Positions 52,415 through 60,152 of a stretch of 64,000 bases of DNA are shown here, piece after piece. The position numbers were made by a program, and so were the translations under genes. The stretch comes from CAYPFY01 sp964410105. Lineage in GTDB: Bacteria > Bacteroidota > Ignavibacteria > UBA10030 > SZUA-254. The DNA lies in the NCBI GenBank assembly GCA_964410105.1, contig CAYPFY010000003.1, forward strand, positions 1-64,000, in the 5' to 3' direction. The notes under the pieces were generated by a model. It was given only the letters and a program-made list of their open reading frames with translations. It was not told where the DNA came from and made no database searches. Position 1 is the first letter of the stretch, and every line of letters starts with the position of its first letter.

Positions 52415-53742
52415 ATCCCTCGTCACTGACCGGCCATATGCTCGAGCTCCTAGGCCGGATCAATAATAACCACCATCCACCGGATCGCATCGTCTCCGAT
52501 TTCTTCCGGTCAAGGACATATCTGGGATCCCATGACCGCCGCGTCATCGCCGAATCGGTCTTCAACCTCCTACGCTACCGCCGGGGCGCCGAGGCCCTGC
52601 TGCAGCAGTTTGCAAAAACGTCGGGCAAGGAGTTCACGGAGGGCCCCGGTCGCTTGATCCCGCTCCTGGCTGCCTCTGGAATCATCCACCCGCCGGAAGC
52701 TCCCCCATTCCAGATTCCGAGATCAGTCTGGGTTGAAAAACTCCCGGATCTGGATATGGAAGTGTTTCTGAGCTGGATCCGGGCACACGGGGGCTTTGAT
52801 TTTCTTGACAAAGACGACCCCGAAACACTCGGCGTACGCTACTCTTTCCAGGACTGGATGGTCGGGGAATGGGAGGCCCGCTATGGCGCTGGAACGGAGG
52901 GACTTCTCCACGAGCTGAACGCCCCCGCCCCCGTTACTCTGCGCGTGAATTTTTCAAGGGCGACGCGGGAAGAGTGCCGCTCCAGATTACAGGGTGAGGG
53001 AATTGAAAGTGAGCCGACGAGACTGTCTCCGGCAGGCCTCACGGCAATGCGAAGGTTTTCCGTGGGATCCTCTCAAACTTTTAAGGATGGCTGGTTTGAG
53101 ATACAGGATGAGGGGAGCCAGGTCGTTTCTCTCGTCGCTGACCCCTCCCCGGGCGAAACCGTCATCGACAGTTGCGCGGGGACAGGCGGGAAATCACTCC
53201 ACCTGGCAGATCTCATGAGGCATTCGGGTGAGATCCTCTCGCTCGACATCGATCCGCACCGCCTGGAAGAGCTCGGGCGACGGGCCCGCAGGCAGGGTGC
53301 CTCCATAGTCAAGGCGATGCGGCAGGTTGAGCCGGACAAACTGGCCGATGCTGTGCTCGTCGATGCCCCGTGCAGCGGTTCGGGAACTATTCGCCGCAAT
53401 CCCGCCCTGAAATGGATCCCCGAATCGCTCGTCGATCGCAGCGCCGCCAGGCAGCGGGAAATCCTCGCGCGCAGCGCCCGCTTTGTCAAGCCCGGGGGAA
53501 GAATCGTCTACGCCACCTGCTCGCTATTCAAGAGGGAGAACGAGGATGTTGTCGAACATTTTCTTTCCGGCAATCCGGACTTTTTTGCCGACACCTCCGA
53601 ATCGACGCTCTTCCCGGGAAGGCCGGACGTGACTCTGCTTCCCCATATTCACGGGACCGACGGATTTTTCATTTCGCGGATGAGACGACGGAGTCTCACG
53701 CCTCAGGAGTCAAATGAAAATATCTCACGAGAGGATTTATGA
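52411..53742 (+). CDS. RNA (cytosine-5-)-methyltransferase, RsmB/NOL1-NOP2-Sun family
   Basis: S-adenosylmethionine-dependent m5C methyltransferase of about 443 residues. An N-terminal NusB-like region (1-150) precedes the catalytic domain with 'VIDSCAGTGGKSLHLADLM' (SAM site), 'LVDAPCSGSGTIRRNPALKW' (first catalytic Cys) and 'IVYATCSLFKRENE' (second Cys). Both Cys are present, so it should be active. RsmB methylates C967 of 16S rRNA in E. coli; the exact target here is not shown. The ATG at 52411 overlaps the asparaginase stop. Confidence 0.9.
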   Translation: MNPSSLTGHMLELLGRINNNHHPPDRIVSDFFRSRTYLGSHDRRVIAESVFNLLRYRRGAEALLQQFAKTSGKEFTEGPGRLIPLLAASGIIHPPEAPPFQIPRSVWVEKLPDLDMEVFLSWIRAHGGFDFLDKDDPETLGVRYSFQDWMVGEWEARYGAGTEGLLHELNAPAPVTLRVNFSRATREECRSRLQGEGIESEPTRLSPAGLTAMRRFSVGSSQTFKDGWFEIQDEGSQVVSLVADPSPGETVIDSCAGTGGKSLHLADLMRHSGEILSLDIDPHRLEELGRRARRQGASIVKAMRQVEPDKLADAVLVDAPCSGSGTIRRNPALKWIPESLVDRSAARQREILARSARFVKPGGRIVYATCSLFKRENEDVVEHFLSGNPDFFADTSESTLFPGRPDVTLLPHIHGTDGFFISRMRRRSLTPQESNENISREDL

Positions 53743-54233
53743 AAAAACTTTTTCTCTTCGCCCTGGTGATTGCATCCTGTTCGCGCAAGGACGAAGCGCT
53801 GTTATACAAAGAAGGGCGCGAGGCGGAATCCCGGAAAAACTATCAGCTCGCCGCCGAGCGGTTTGAAGACATTGTCGACAGATTCCCCTCACGCCCTTAC
53901 GCGGAGAGCTCGCTCGTCCGGCTTGCAGACATTTACACGAATGGCGCCAAGGATGTTCCCAAGGCGGTTCGAGCCTACCGCCGTTACTATCTCATGTTCC
54001 CCGAGAGCAAACAGGCCCCTACGATGCTTTTTCTCTCGGGTTTTCTGTACAATAACGATCTCCATCAGCTGGACAGCGCGAGATCGGTTTATGAAATTTT
54101 CCTTTCACACTATCCCCATCACGAGCTCGCGGCATCCGCGAAGTTCGAGCTCGAAACTCTCGGGAAAGATCCCGGGGCAGCGCTCGAACCGAGGGTGAGC
54201 TCGGGCGATTCCGGGCGGGCCGGAAGGCAGTGA
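53739..54233 (+). CDS. BamD-like TPR lipoprotein
   Basis: Small lipoprotein of 164 residues with signal MKKLFLFALVIASC (lipobox IASC, Cys at 14). Two or three tetratricopeptide-like helix pairs cover residues 20-145 ('AAERFEDIVDRFPSRPYAESSLVRLADIY', seen as adjoining pieces). It resembles BamD/YbgF-type periplasmic TPR proteins but is shorter than BamD. Overlaps with both neighbours (ATGA upstream, GTGA downstream) show tight coupling. Exact partner unknown. Confidence 0.75.
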   Translation: MKKLFLFALVIASCSRKDEALLYKEGREAESRKNYQLAAERFEDIVDRFPSRPYAESSLVRLADIYTNGAKDVPKAVRAYRRYYLMFPESKQAPTMLFLSGFLYNNDLHQLDSARSVYEIFLSHYPHHELAASAKFELETLGKDPGAALEPRVSSGDSGRAGRQ

Positions 54234-55132
54234 CCCCCCAGGACTACCGAAAGTTTTTACGGCCGGAGGTCGTCGCCAAGCTCGCCAATATGGAACTGGT
54301 GGCGCGCCTCGTCGTCGAGGGGTTCATCACGGGGCTCCACAAAAGCCCCTACCACGGCTTCAGCGTCGAATTCGCCGAGCACCGGCAGTATATGCCGGGC
54401 GACGAGGTGAAACATATCGACTGGAAGATATTCGGAAGGACGGACCGCTACTACATCAAACAATTTGAGGAGGAGACGAATCTCAAGTCGTATCTCATCG
54501 TCGACGCAAGCAAGTCGATGGCCTACGCTTCGGAAGGACATCCCACCAAGCTTGAGTACGCCTGCTACATCAGCGCCGCACTCGCCCACCTCATGGTCCA
54601 GCAACGCGATGCCGTCGGCCTCACAACATACGACGAGAATGTCCGGACCTATATGCCTCCGCACGCGACGAAGGGCTATCTCACGGAGATCCTGAGGCAG
54701 CTTCAAAACCTGACCCCCGGCCAGAAGACCCGGACGGCAAATTCCCTTCATCAGGTCGCCGAACGCATCAGGCGCCGCGGACTTGTGATCGTCATGAGCG
54801 ATCTGTTCGATTCGCCCGGCGACGTCATGAAGGCGCTCCGTCACTTCCGGCACAAGAAAAATGAGGTGATCGTGCTCCAGATCCTCGATCCGATGGAACG
54901 GAGCTTCGCCTTCGGCAGGGATGCCATCTTCAAGGACATCGAAACGTCGGAAGAGCTCGCGACGCAGCCCTGGCATATTCAGAAATCATACCAGGAGGAA
55001 ATGAAGCGGTTCCTGGAAAAACTCAAGAAGGAGTGCCGGGAGAATAAAATCGACTACGCGCTGCTCGATACCACCACCCCCTTCGACGTCGCCCTTTTCG
55101 AGTATCTGCACAAACGGCAGAAATTGGGGTAA
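54230..55132 (+). CDS. DUF58 domain protein
   Basis: Cytoplasmic protein of 300 residues with the DUF58 signature near residues 40-75 ('LHKSPYHGFSVEFAEHRQY' and 'GDEVKHIDWKIFGRTDRYY') and a vWA-like fold after it ('YLIVDASKSMAYAS', MIDAS-type). Such proteins are usually next to MoxR ATPases and vWA membrane proteins in a stress- or envelope-related system; no moxR is seen here. The start is GTG at 54230, overlapping the previous stop. It is the last gene of the run. Confidence 0.88.
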   Translation: MTPQDYRKFLRPEVVAKLANMELVARLVVEGFITGLHKSPYHGFSVEFAEHRQYMPGDEVKHIDWKIFGRTDRYYIKQFEEETNLKSYLIVDASKSMAYASEGHPTKLEYACYISAALAHLMVQQRDAVGLTTYDENVRTYMPPHATKGYLTEILRQLQNLTPGQKTRTANSLHQVAERIRRRGLVIVMSDLFDSPGDVMKALRHFRHKKNEVIVLQILDPMERSFAFGRDAIFKDIETSEELATQPWHIQKSYQEEMKRFLEKLKKECRENKIDYALLDTTTPFDVALFEYLHKRQKLG

Positions 55133-55262
55133 GTCCGGTGTGCAGACAAGAGTCCGTCCTCTAACCGGAAACCCGTCGGTCCAGCGTCTTCCCGCTCCGG
55201 GCTCGCAGCATTGACCGGCTTTGCGTAGGAGCAACGTTTACACCGTGTGAGGGAGAGATTTT

Positions 55263-55712
55263 GTGAGATCGAATCTGGTAATCATAGTCGTGCTCGCGAC
55301 TTCTCTGAGCTGCACCGGGCCTGCCGGGTCCGAAGGGCCGATGGGGGAAGGCCTCGCATCCCTCTCCGACCCGGAGATAATGCCGACCGTCATCTATACG
55401 AATCCTGCCAATAATGCGACCGGCCGTTTGGCGGACTTCACGAACCTCGTCGCAGTTCGGTTGAATTAGGTCGTGGACGTTAGCCCCATCAGACCATCGG
55501 TGATGCTCTCATGTCCCGTCGGAGATGTATTGTTTGATACCACAGCGATCCCCGCACAGAATACGGACGCGGCCGGCCTCGGCCCGATCGATGCGAGCAC
55601 TTCCTCCTTTCATTTTCTTTGGAAAATATCCCAACAGTATTCTCCCCGCATGGATTCTTCGGCAACCGGGGCCAACAGCAACCCCTCAAAACTCCATTCT
55701 TATTCCGGTTGA
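55263..55712 (+). pseudogene. Broken lipoprotein gene with a Big_5/SbsA Ig-like domain
   Basis: A GTG at 55263 starts a lipoprotein signal (VVLATSLSC, Cys near 17) and a 'PAGSEGPMGEG' collagen-like stretch. Then comes the start of an SbsA/Big_5 Ig-like domain ('PTVIYTNPANNATG...NLVAVRLN'). An in-frame TAG at 55467-55469 stops it at 68 codons. The same frame continues for 79 more codons with the matching second half of the domain ('DVSPIRPSVMLS'). The stop therefore interrupts what was one domain. The remaining sequence is short and ends at 55712. Full-length relatives are usually several hundred residues long, so the 3' part is probably lost as well. Confidence 0.65.
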
Positions 55713-55780
55713 CCCCCGAACCGTATTTCAGGGTGCTGAGCTGCCCCACCCTGAAATATGAAGACCCCAGCATCAAAGCA

Positions 55781-56212
55781 GCAGGCAAAGCTTCTTAGCA
55801 GATTCGAGAGCGTGTTGTTGGCGAAAGAGAAATTCAGATGAAGAGATTCACGGGACGGAAAGGAATGTGCTGCAACTCTGCTATGCAGTCGAAAGATATT
55901 CCGAAATATTGCAAGCTCGATTTGATCGGAGAGGAGTTGTTGAGGATGGCAATTACCAAAGTGGGACTTTCTGCTCGCGCGTACGATCGCATCCTTAAGA
56001 TTGCAAGAACCATTGCCGATCTCGCCTGTTCAACCAATGCACATCCCGAACGCATCAGCGAAGCGATTCAGTATAGGAGATTGGACAGGGATCTGCGGCA
56101 AGCGCAACTGAGCAATAGTTTCCGCCATGATATTGCTCCAATGATACTTAAACAAAAAAATCCTGCCCTCTCGATACTACTGATTGAGAGCAGGATTGTC
56201 CCCTGCCGTTAA
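55781..56212 (+). pseudogene. comM/yifB 3' fragment, copy A
   Basis: The translation 'QIRERVVGEREIQMKRFTG', 'NSAMQSKDIPKYCKLD', 'LLRMAITKVGLSARAYDRIL', 'KIARTIADLACS', 'ISEAIQYRRLDR' matches the C-terminal end of the ComM/YifB Mg-chelatase-like ATPase. The Walker domain and everything before it are missing. An in-frame TAG (55796-55798) lies at the start of the recognisable part. Homology ends near 56098, whereas the frame runs on to 56212 with unrelated residues. An open frame from ATG 55838 could give a 124-residue product, but it is most likely a decayed remnant. Confidence 0.75.
56153..56196 (-). terminator. Terminator of the spondin-domain gene
   Basis: On the minus strand a 10-11 bp stem (56185-56196 with 56161-56172, one bulge) is followed by seven T residues (plus-strand A run at 56154-56160). 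It lies about 63 bases after the stop of the minus-strand lipoprotein gene at 56259, and overlaps the run-on end of the copy A frame. Confidence 0.8.
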
Positions 56213-56258
56213 GTGGTTGCTTCCTCAGCCTAAGGTCTTCTCACCATACTGTTTCGTG

Positions 56259-57083
56259 TCACTTCACGCGTTGAATAGTTATTCGAGCCACGGGATTCTG
56301 CCATCCGTGCAGAGAGGGACTTAGATTTCCTACTCCGAGGATGCCCCGATGGTGAGAGATGACATCGTTCGTTGCGGTGCGATTGTTGCCGTCTGGCGGC
56401 ATGGAGACGGGACCGATTGAACCACATGGATCGACGATGCTCGTTGAGAGTTCATCGTTCGCTTCGGTGCCAGCATCGTAGCCATTTGTGTAGAAGACCT
56501 TCGATTTATAGCCGCCAGGAAGTTTTACACCATCAAGGCCTGTGAAGCCATCGTTAGTGCAGATAAGCATCGTAGCCACGGAAAGACGCTTTGCTTGATC
56601 TGCCGTGGTGATTCGGAATGTTCGGGAATTGGGTCCCGGACCGCCCACCCGATGTATCGGCGCATTGATGACAACAACGTCGAACACACCTGCGCGAGTT
56701 TTCAGATCTGTTTCCGCCACGCTCGGATCGCCATTTTCGGCAATCAACCGAATCCCCTCTGAAGCGGCAGCGCCAATTTGAAATAGATGGACGTTTTTTG
56801 TATGGGTTGCGATCACGCCCGGTGAAAACGGTTGACCAGTCGTAAGATTCTCAACCGTCACGTCGTACATCTTAAGGGCATCGTCATCCGCCGACTCCGT
56901 GTCATCGTCACTCTCTGATCCAGCGGTTTCTTTTGCAAGATTTTGTTGAGAGCCTATTCCTGGATCCGTCGAGGCGTGCATATCGCCGGACTTGCTCGAG
57001 CAACCGGATAGAACCAAAAGCGCCACAGGGACGGAAGCAACCACTAGGATCACTAACGATGGAAAAACTGCGGTGAGTTTCAT
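56259..57083 (-). CDS. Spondin-domain lipoprotein
   Basis: Exported lipoprotein of about 274 residues. The ATG at 57083 follows AAGGAG at ideal spacing and starts a signal ending LSGC (Cys at about 28). An ATG 48 bases upstream is disfavoured. A Ser/Asp-rich acidic linker (DDDTESADDD) precedes a spondin_N-type domain: 'YDVTVENLTTGQPFSPGVIATH', as adjoining pieces near 72-93, then 'GIRLIAENGDPS', 'SVATMLICTNDGFTGLDGVKLP', 'DAGTEANDELST' and 'HHRGILGVG'. Bacterial members are extracellular proteins of unknown function; the domain in animals binds matrix. It is divergent from the response regulator gene and shares its candidate operator. Base composition is lower in GC than in the rest of the window. 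Confidence 0.85.
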   Translation of the reverse strand: MKLTAVFPSLVILVVASVPVALLVLSGCSSKSGDMHASTDPGIGSQQNLAKETAGSESDDDTESADDDALKMYDVTVENLTTGQPFSPGVIATHTKNVHLFQIGAAASEGIRLIAENGDPSVAETDLKTRAGVFDVVVINAPIHRVGGPGPNSRTFRITTADQAKRLSVATMLICTNDGFTGLDGVKLPGGYKSKVFYTNGYDAGTEANDELSTSIVDPCGSIGPVSMPPDGNNRTATNDVISHHRGILGVGNLSPSLHGWQNPVARITIQRVK

Positions 57084-57117
57084 AATCGATCTCCTTGATA
57101 TGTCAGAGAGAGAGTTG

Positions 57118-57284
57118 TGAACTGAATACACAAGGTAGCATATACCGTCACAAAACTATTGCGGAAGCTTAACATTTTAATAAAGGTTGAAACGATTGCG
57201 GCTCGACCCAGTCACCACGCATTTTAACCGGCCTTCACTCATGATACTTTTGTGACAAATTTTCCTATCTTTATACGAGAATGA
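57118..57284. promoter_or_regulatory. Divergent promoter region with two TTTTGTGAC sites
   Basis: Minus side, towards the spondin gene: TTGTGA (57148-57153), 17 bases, TGTATT (57125-57130). Plus side, towards the regulator: TTGTGA (57250-57255), 16 bases, TATACG (57272-57277). Each -35 box is inside the 9-mer TTTTGTGAC (minus at 57147-57155, plus at 57248-57256). The two copies form an outward-facing inverted repeat 92 bases apart. This fits a common regulator acting on both promoters. Confidence 0.55.
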
Positions 57285-57309
57285 GCACCGAAAATTCATA
57301 CAGACAACG

Positions 57310-58032
57310 GTGAAACGAGTACTCATCATTGAAGACGATACAGCGATTGCCAACCTGGTGGAAATCCACCTCAAGGATTTGGAATGTGCTGTCGACAAGG
57401 TTGCTGACGGCGCCGAAGGGCTCACGAAGGCGTGGGCGGGACGGCATGACCTGATCATTCTTGACCTTATGCTTCCCAGCATGAGCGGACTTGACGTCTG
57501 TAAAGAGATTCGATCTGTGAACAGGACTATTCCAATTCTCATGCTGACTGCTCGATCGGAGGAATTTGATCGTGTCCTCGGACTTGAATTAGGTGCCGAC
57601 GATTACTTGACGAAACCGTTCAGTGTGCGTGAGCTCGTGGCTCGAGTTAAGGCGATCTTTCGCCGGGTTGAGGTTGCAAAGCAGGAGCAACAGCAAGGCG
57701 AGATGAACGCACTAACCATCGGAGAGATTGCAATTGATCCTCTCAAGCGACGAGTAACTCTGAAGGGTGAGAAGATCGAGCTGACCGCTAAAGAATTTGA
57801 CCTGCTCCGAATCTTCATGCAGAATCCTGGCCGAACCTACTCTCGACAGGAGCTTCTGGACATCGTGTGGGGGTACCACTTCGACGGGTACGATCATACC
57901 GTGAACTCACACATCAACCGACTTCGGACAAAAATCGAAACAGATCCATCCAAGCCGAAGTACATTCTCACCGTCTGGGGCGTCGGATACCGATGCGCCG
58001 AAGTAGAAGAAATTGAGTTAGGAAATGCCTAG
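57310..58032 (+). CDS. OmpR-family response regulator of the spondin module
   Basis: Response regulator of 240 residues. The receiver has 'IIEDD', phospho-acceptor D52 in 'IILDLMLPSMSG', Thr in 'LMLTARS' and Lys in 'LTKPF'. The winged helix (140-230) includes 'LTAKEFDLLRIF' and 'HINRLRTKIE' and ends 'VWGVGYRC'. Start GTG at 57310. It overlaps the kinase gene by 8 bases. It differs clearly in sequence from the regulator at 42751, and its codon use is less GC-biased. It is the likely ligand of the TTTTGTGAC sites (inference). Confidence 0.93.
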   Translation: MKRVLIIEDDTAIANLVEIHLKDLECAVDKVADGAEGLTKAWAGRHDLIILDLMLPSMSGLDVCKEIRSVNRTIPILMLTARSEEFDRVLGLELGADDYLTKPFSVRELVARVKAIFRRVEVAKQEQQQGEMNALTIGEIAIDPLKRRVTLKGEKIELTAKEFDLLRIFMQNPGRTYSRQELLDIVWGYHFDGYDHTVNSHINRLRTKIETDPSKPKYILTVWGVGYRCAEVEEIELGNA

Positions 58033-59488
58033 ACTCTTTTTCAAGAGTCTGTACTGGAAGATTTCCGCCGTCTTCCTCCTGCTACTTCTCCTTCTCGGTA
58101 TCGCCTTTAACTTTATCACGCTGTTCTCTACTGAAATGTACTTCCAGGAGGGAAATCAGCGGCTTCATCGTCGTTTTGCCAGCTTCGTTGCAGATTTATT
58201 ACAATCGTACAGCAGTACCTCGCTTGACCAAGGTGAAATTCAAAAGGTGTTCGAACAGGTGAACAAGATGAATCCGAGCGTCGAGGTGTATCTCATCGAT
58301 GAGCAGGGAACCATCCTCTACTCATCTACGCCGTTTGAGAACTTGAAGCTTCATCAGATTGACATCCAACCCATTAAGAAATTTCTTGCTGTAGAAGGTA
58401 AACAATTTACGATGGGAGAAGATCCGAAAGGTATCCATAAAGAAAAGGTGTTCACCGCCGCTCCGTTCGTCTTTCATGAGAAAAAGGGTGGCTACGTGTA
58501 CGTGATTTTAGGCGGTGAGGAATATGATTCAGCTCTTCAGTTTATTCAACAAAACTACATTCTCCGTCTCGGCGTTAAAACGCTCATCATCAGTTTGATT
58601 GCCGCAGCGATCATCGGCTTGCTGAGCATCGGATTCCTCACCCGTCGTTTATACAGGTTGACAAAGGCAATGACTGAATTCAGTATCGGCAACTTTTCAC
58701 AGCGGGTTTGTAACGTGAGCGATGATGAGATCGGCACAGCCGCACGCACATTCAATCAGATGGCAGAAATGATTCAACGGCATGTTGATGAGCTTGCGGC
58801 AATCGATTCGTTGCGTCGGGAACTTATTGCGAATGTTTCGCACGATCTCCGCACCCCGTTGTCATCAATGCAGGGGTACGTTGAAACAGTGATTCTTAAA
58901 GACGCATCTCTTACGACCAGTGAGCGTCAAAAGTACCTTCAGACGATTCTTGAGAGCACGATCAAACTCAACGCGCTTGTGCAAGAATTATTTGAGTTGA
59001 GCAAACTCGATGCAAGGCAGACATTGCCAAAGCCGGAGTCATTCTCGCTCTCGGAACTCGTCCAAGATGTCGCGCAAAAGTTTCACCTGCGGGCGGAGAA
59101 GAATAATATTCAGATTGATACGTCTCTCCCCAACGATCTTCCGTTCGTTCGAGCAGATATTGGGATGATCGACCGAGTATTGCAGAACTTAATAGAAAAC
59201 GCCATCAACTACACGGCAGCAAATGGACGCATAACCCTGCACGTAGCCCGCGTTGAGGACAAATTGCGCGTTGATATTGCCGATACAGGATGCGGTATTC
59301 CTGCGAGGGACCTTGCCAGCGTGTTTGACCGTTTTTACCGGGCCCGAAGTAACCGCTCAGCCAATGATGGCACAGGTCTGGGGCTGGCGATTGTGAAGAA
59401 GATATTGACGCTCCACGGCGAGGATATTCACGTGGAGAGTCGTGAGCATGTTGGGACCAGATTCTACTTCACGTTACCATTGTCCTGA
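58025..59488 (+). CDS. Sensor histidine kinase of the spondin module
   Basis: Histidine kinase of 487 residues. TM1 (11-33), periplasmic domain (34-180), TM2 (182-204), HAMP (205-257), HisKA with phospho-acceptor H272 in 'NVSHDLRTPLSSMQGYVE', and HATPase with 'LIENAINYTAANGR', 'DTGCGIP' and 'GTGLGLAIVKKIL'. The stop lies only about 9 bases before the second comM-like fragment. It is complete. Confidence 0.93.
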   Translation: MPRLFFKSLYWKISAVFLLLLLLLGIAFNFITLFSTEMYFQEGNQRLHRRFASFVADLLQSYSSTSLDQGEIQKVFEQVNKMNPSVEVYLIDEQGTILYSSTPFENLKLHQIDIQPIKKFLAVEGKQFTMGEDPKGIHKEKVFTAAPFVFHEKKGGYVYVILGGEEYDSALQFIQQNYILRLGVKTLIISLIAAAIIGLLSIGFLTRRLYRLTKAMTEFSIGNFSQRVCNVSDDEIGTAARTFNQMAEMIQRHVDELAAIDSLRRELIANVSHDLRTPLSSMQGYVETVILKDASLTTSERQKYLQTILESTIKLNALVQELFELSKLDARQTLPKPESFSLSELVQDVAQKFHLRAEKNNIQIDTSLPNDLPFVRADIGMIDRVLQNLIENAINYTAANGRITLHVARVEDKLRVDIADTGCGIPARDLASVFDRFYRARSNRSANDGTGLGLAIVKKILTLHGEDIHVESREHVGTRFYFTLPLS

Positions 59489-59496
59489 AATTTAAC

Positions 59497-59742
59497 ACGT
59501 TATGCCCTTCTGATATGCAGTCGCAAGATATTCAGAGCTAGTGTAGGCTCGATTCAGCGGAAGAAGAGTTGTTAAGAATGGCAATTACGAAACTGGGGCT
59601 TTCCGCGCGAGCTTATGATTGCATTTTGAAGGTGGCACGCACCATTGCTGACCTCGCGGCTTCAACCGATATTCGTCCCGAGCATATTAACGAGGCACTA
59701 CAGTCCAGAAGCGCGGACAGGAATTTGTGGCAGAGTGGATAG
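59497..59742 (+). pseudogene. comM/yifB 3' fragment, copy B
   Basis: From ATG 59515 the frame reads 'MQSQDIQS', an in-frame TAG (59539-59541), then 'LLRMAITKLGLSARAYDCIL', 'KVARTIADLAAS', 'INEALQSRSADRNLW' and a stop at 59740-59742. It matches the same C-terminal portion of ComM/YifB as copy A, with which it shares most bases from the ATGCAGTCG point on. Both copies point the same way. It has no Walker domain and cannot encode a working protein. Confidence 0.75.
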
Positions 59743-60152
59743 CGATCAGAACAGCAGCACTTGAAAGAAATTTGATTGACTAAGTTTTAGCATCATTCAG
59801 ATTGACTGATACTTGTATTTCTTGAGTAAAGTGAACAAATTTGCACTCGTTTATCGCATGAATCTCACCCCATTTTTCACATCGTGACAATTGAATTATG
59901 AAGTTCAGTGCTCGGAACAGATCATAAGGCAGGATCACTGCAGTTGAGGATCCTCAGCTCAAAGTCGGTGATACGGCTTAGGCCGTCATCAAATCTACGA
60001 AACTATTATCGGAAAGGATGGTCTCCCAATGTCCTCTTTCTGCCCTCGGAGAGTTGCTAATGTTGTTCAATGAGACAATGAGCCCGTGGATGGCTGATCC
60101 AGCGAAATAAGGAGTCAGTACACATCATTCGGTCGATTCCTGACTCGGTTAT
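59743..60152. other. AT-rich intergenic region
   Basis: No gene of recognisable coding character was found in these 410 bases. A 12-base palindrome (TGAGGATCCTCA, about 59944-59955) and a GTGACAA word similar to half of the TTTTGTGAC site were seen near 59888-59894. There is no convincing terminator for the kinase gene that ends at 60153 on the minus strand. Confidence 0.4.
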
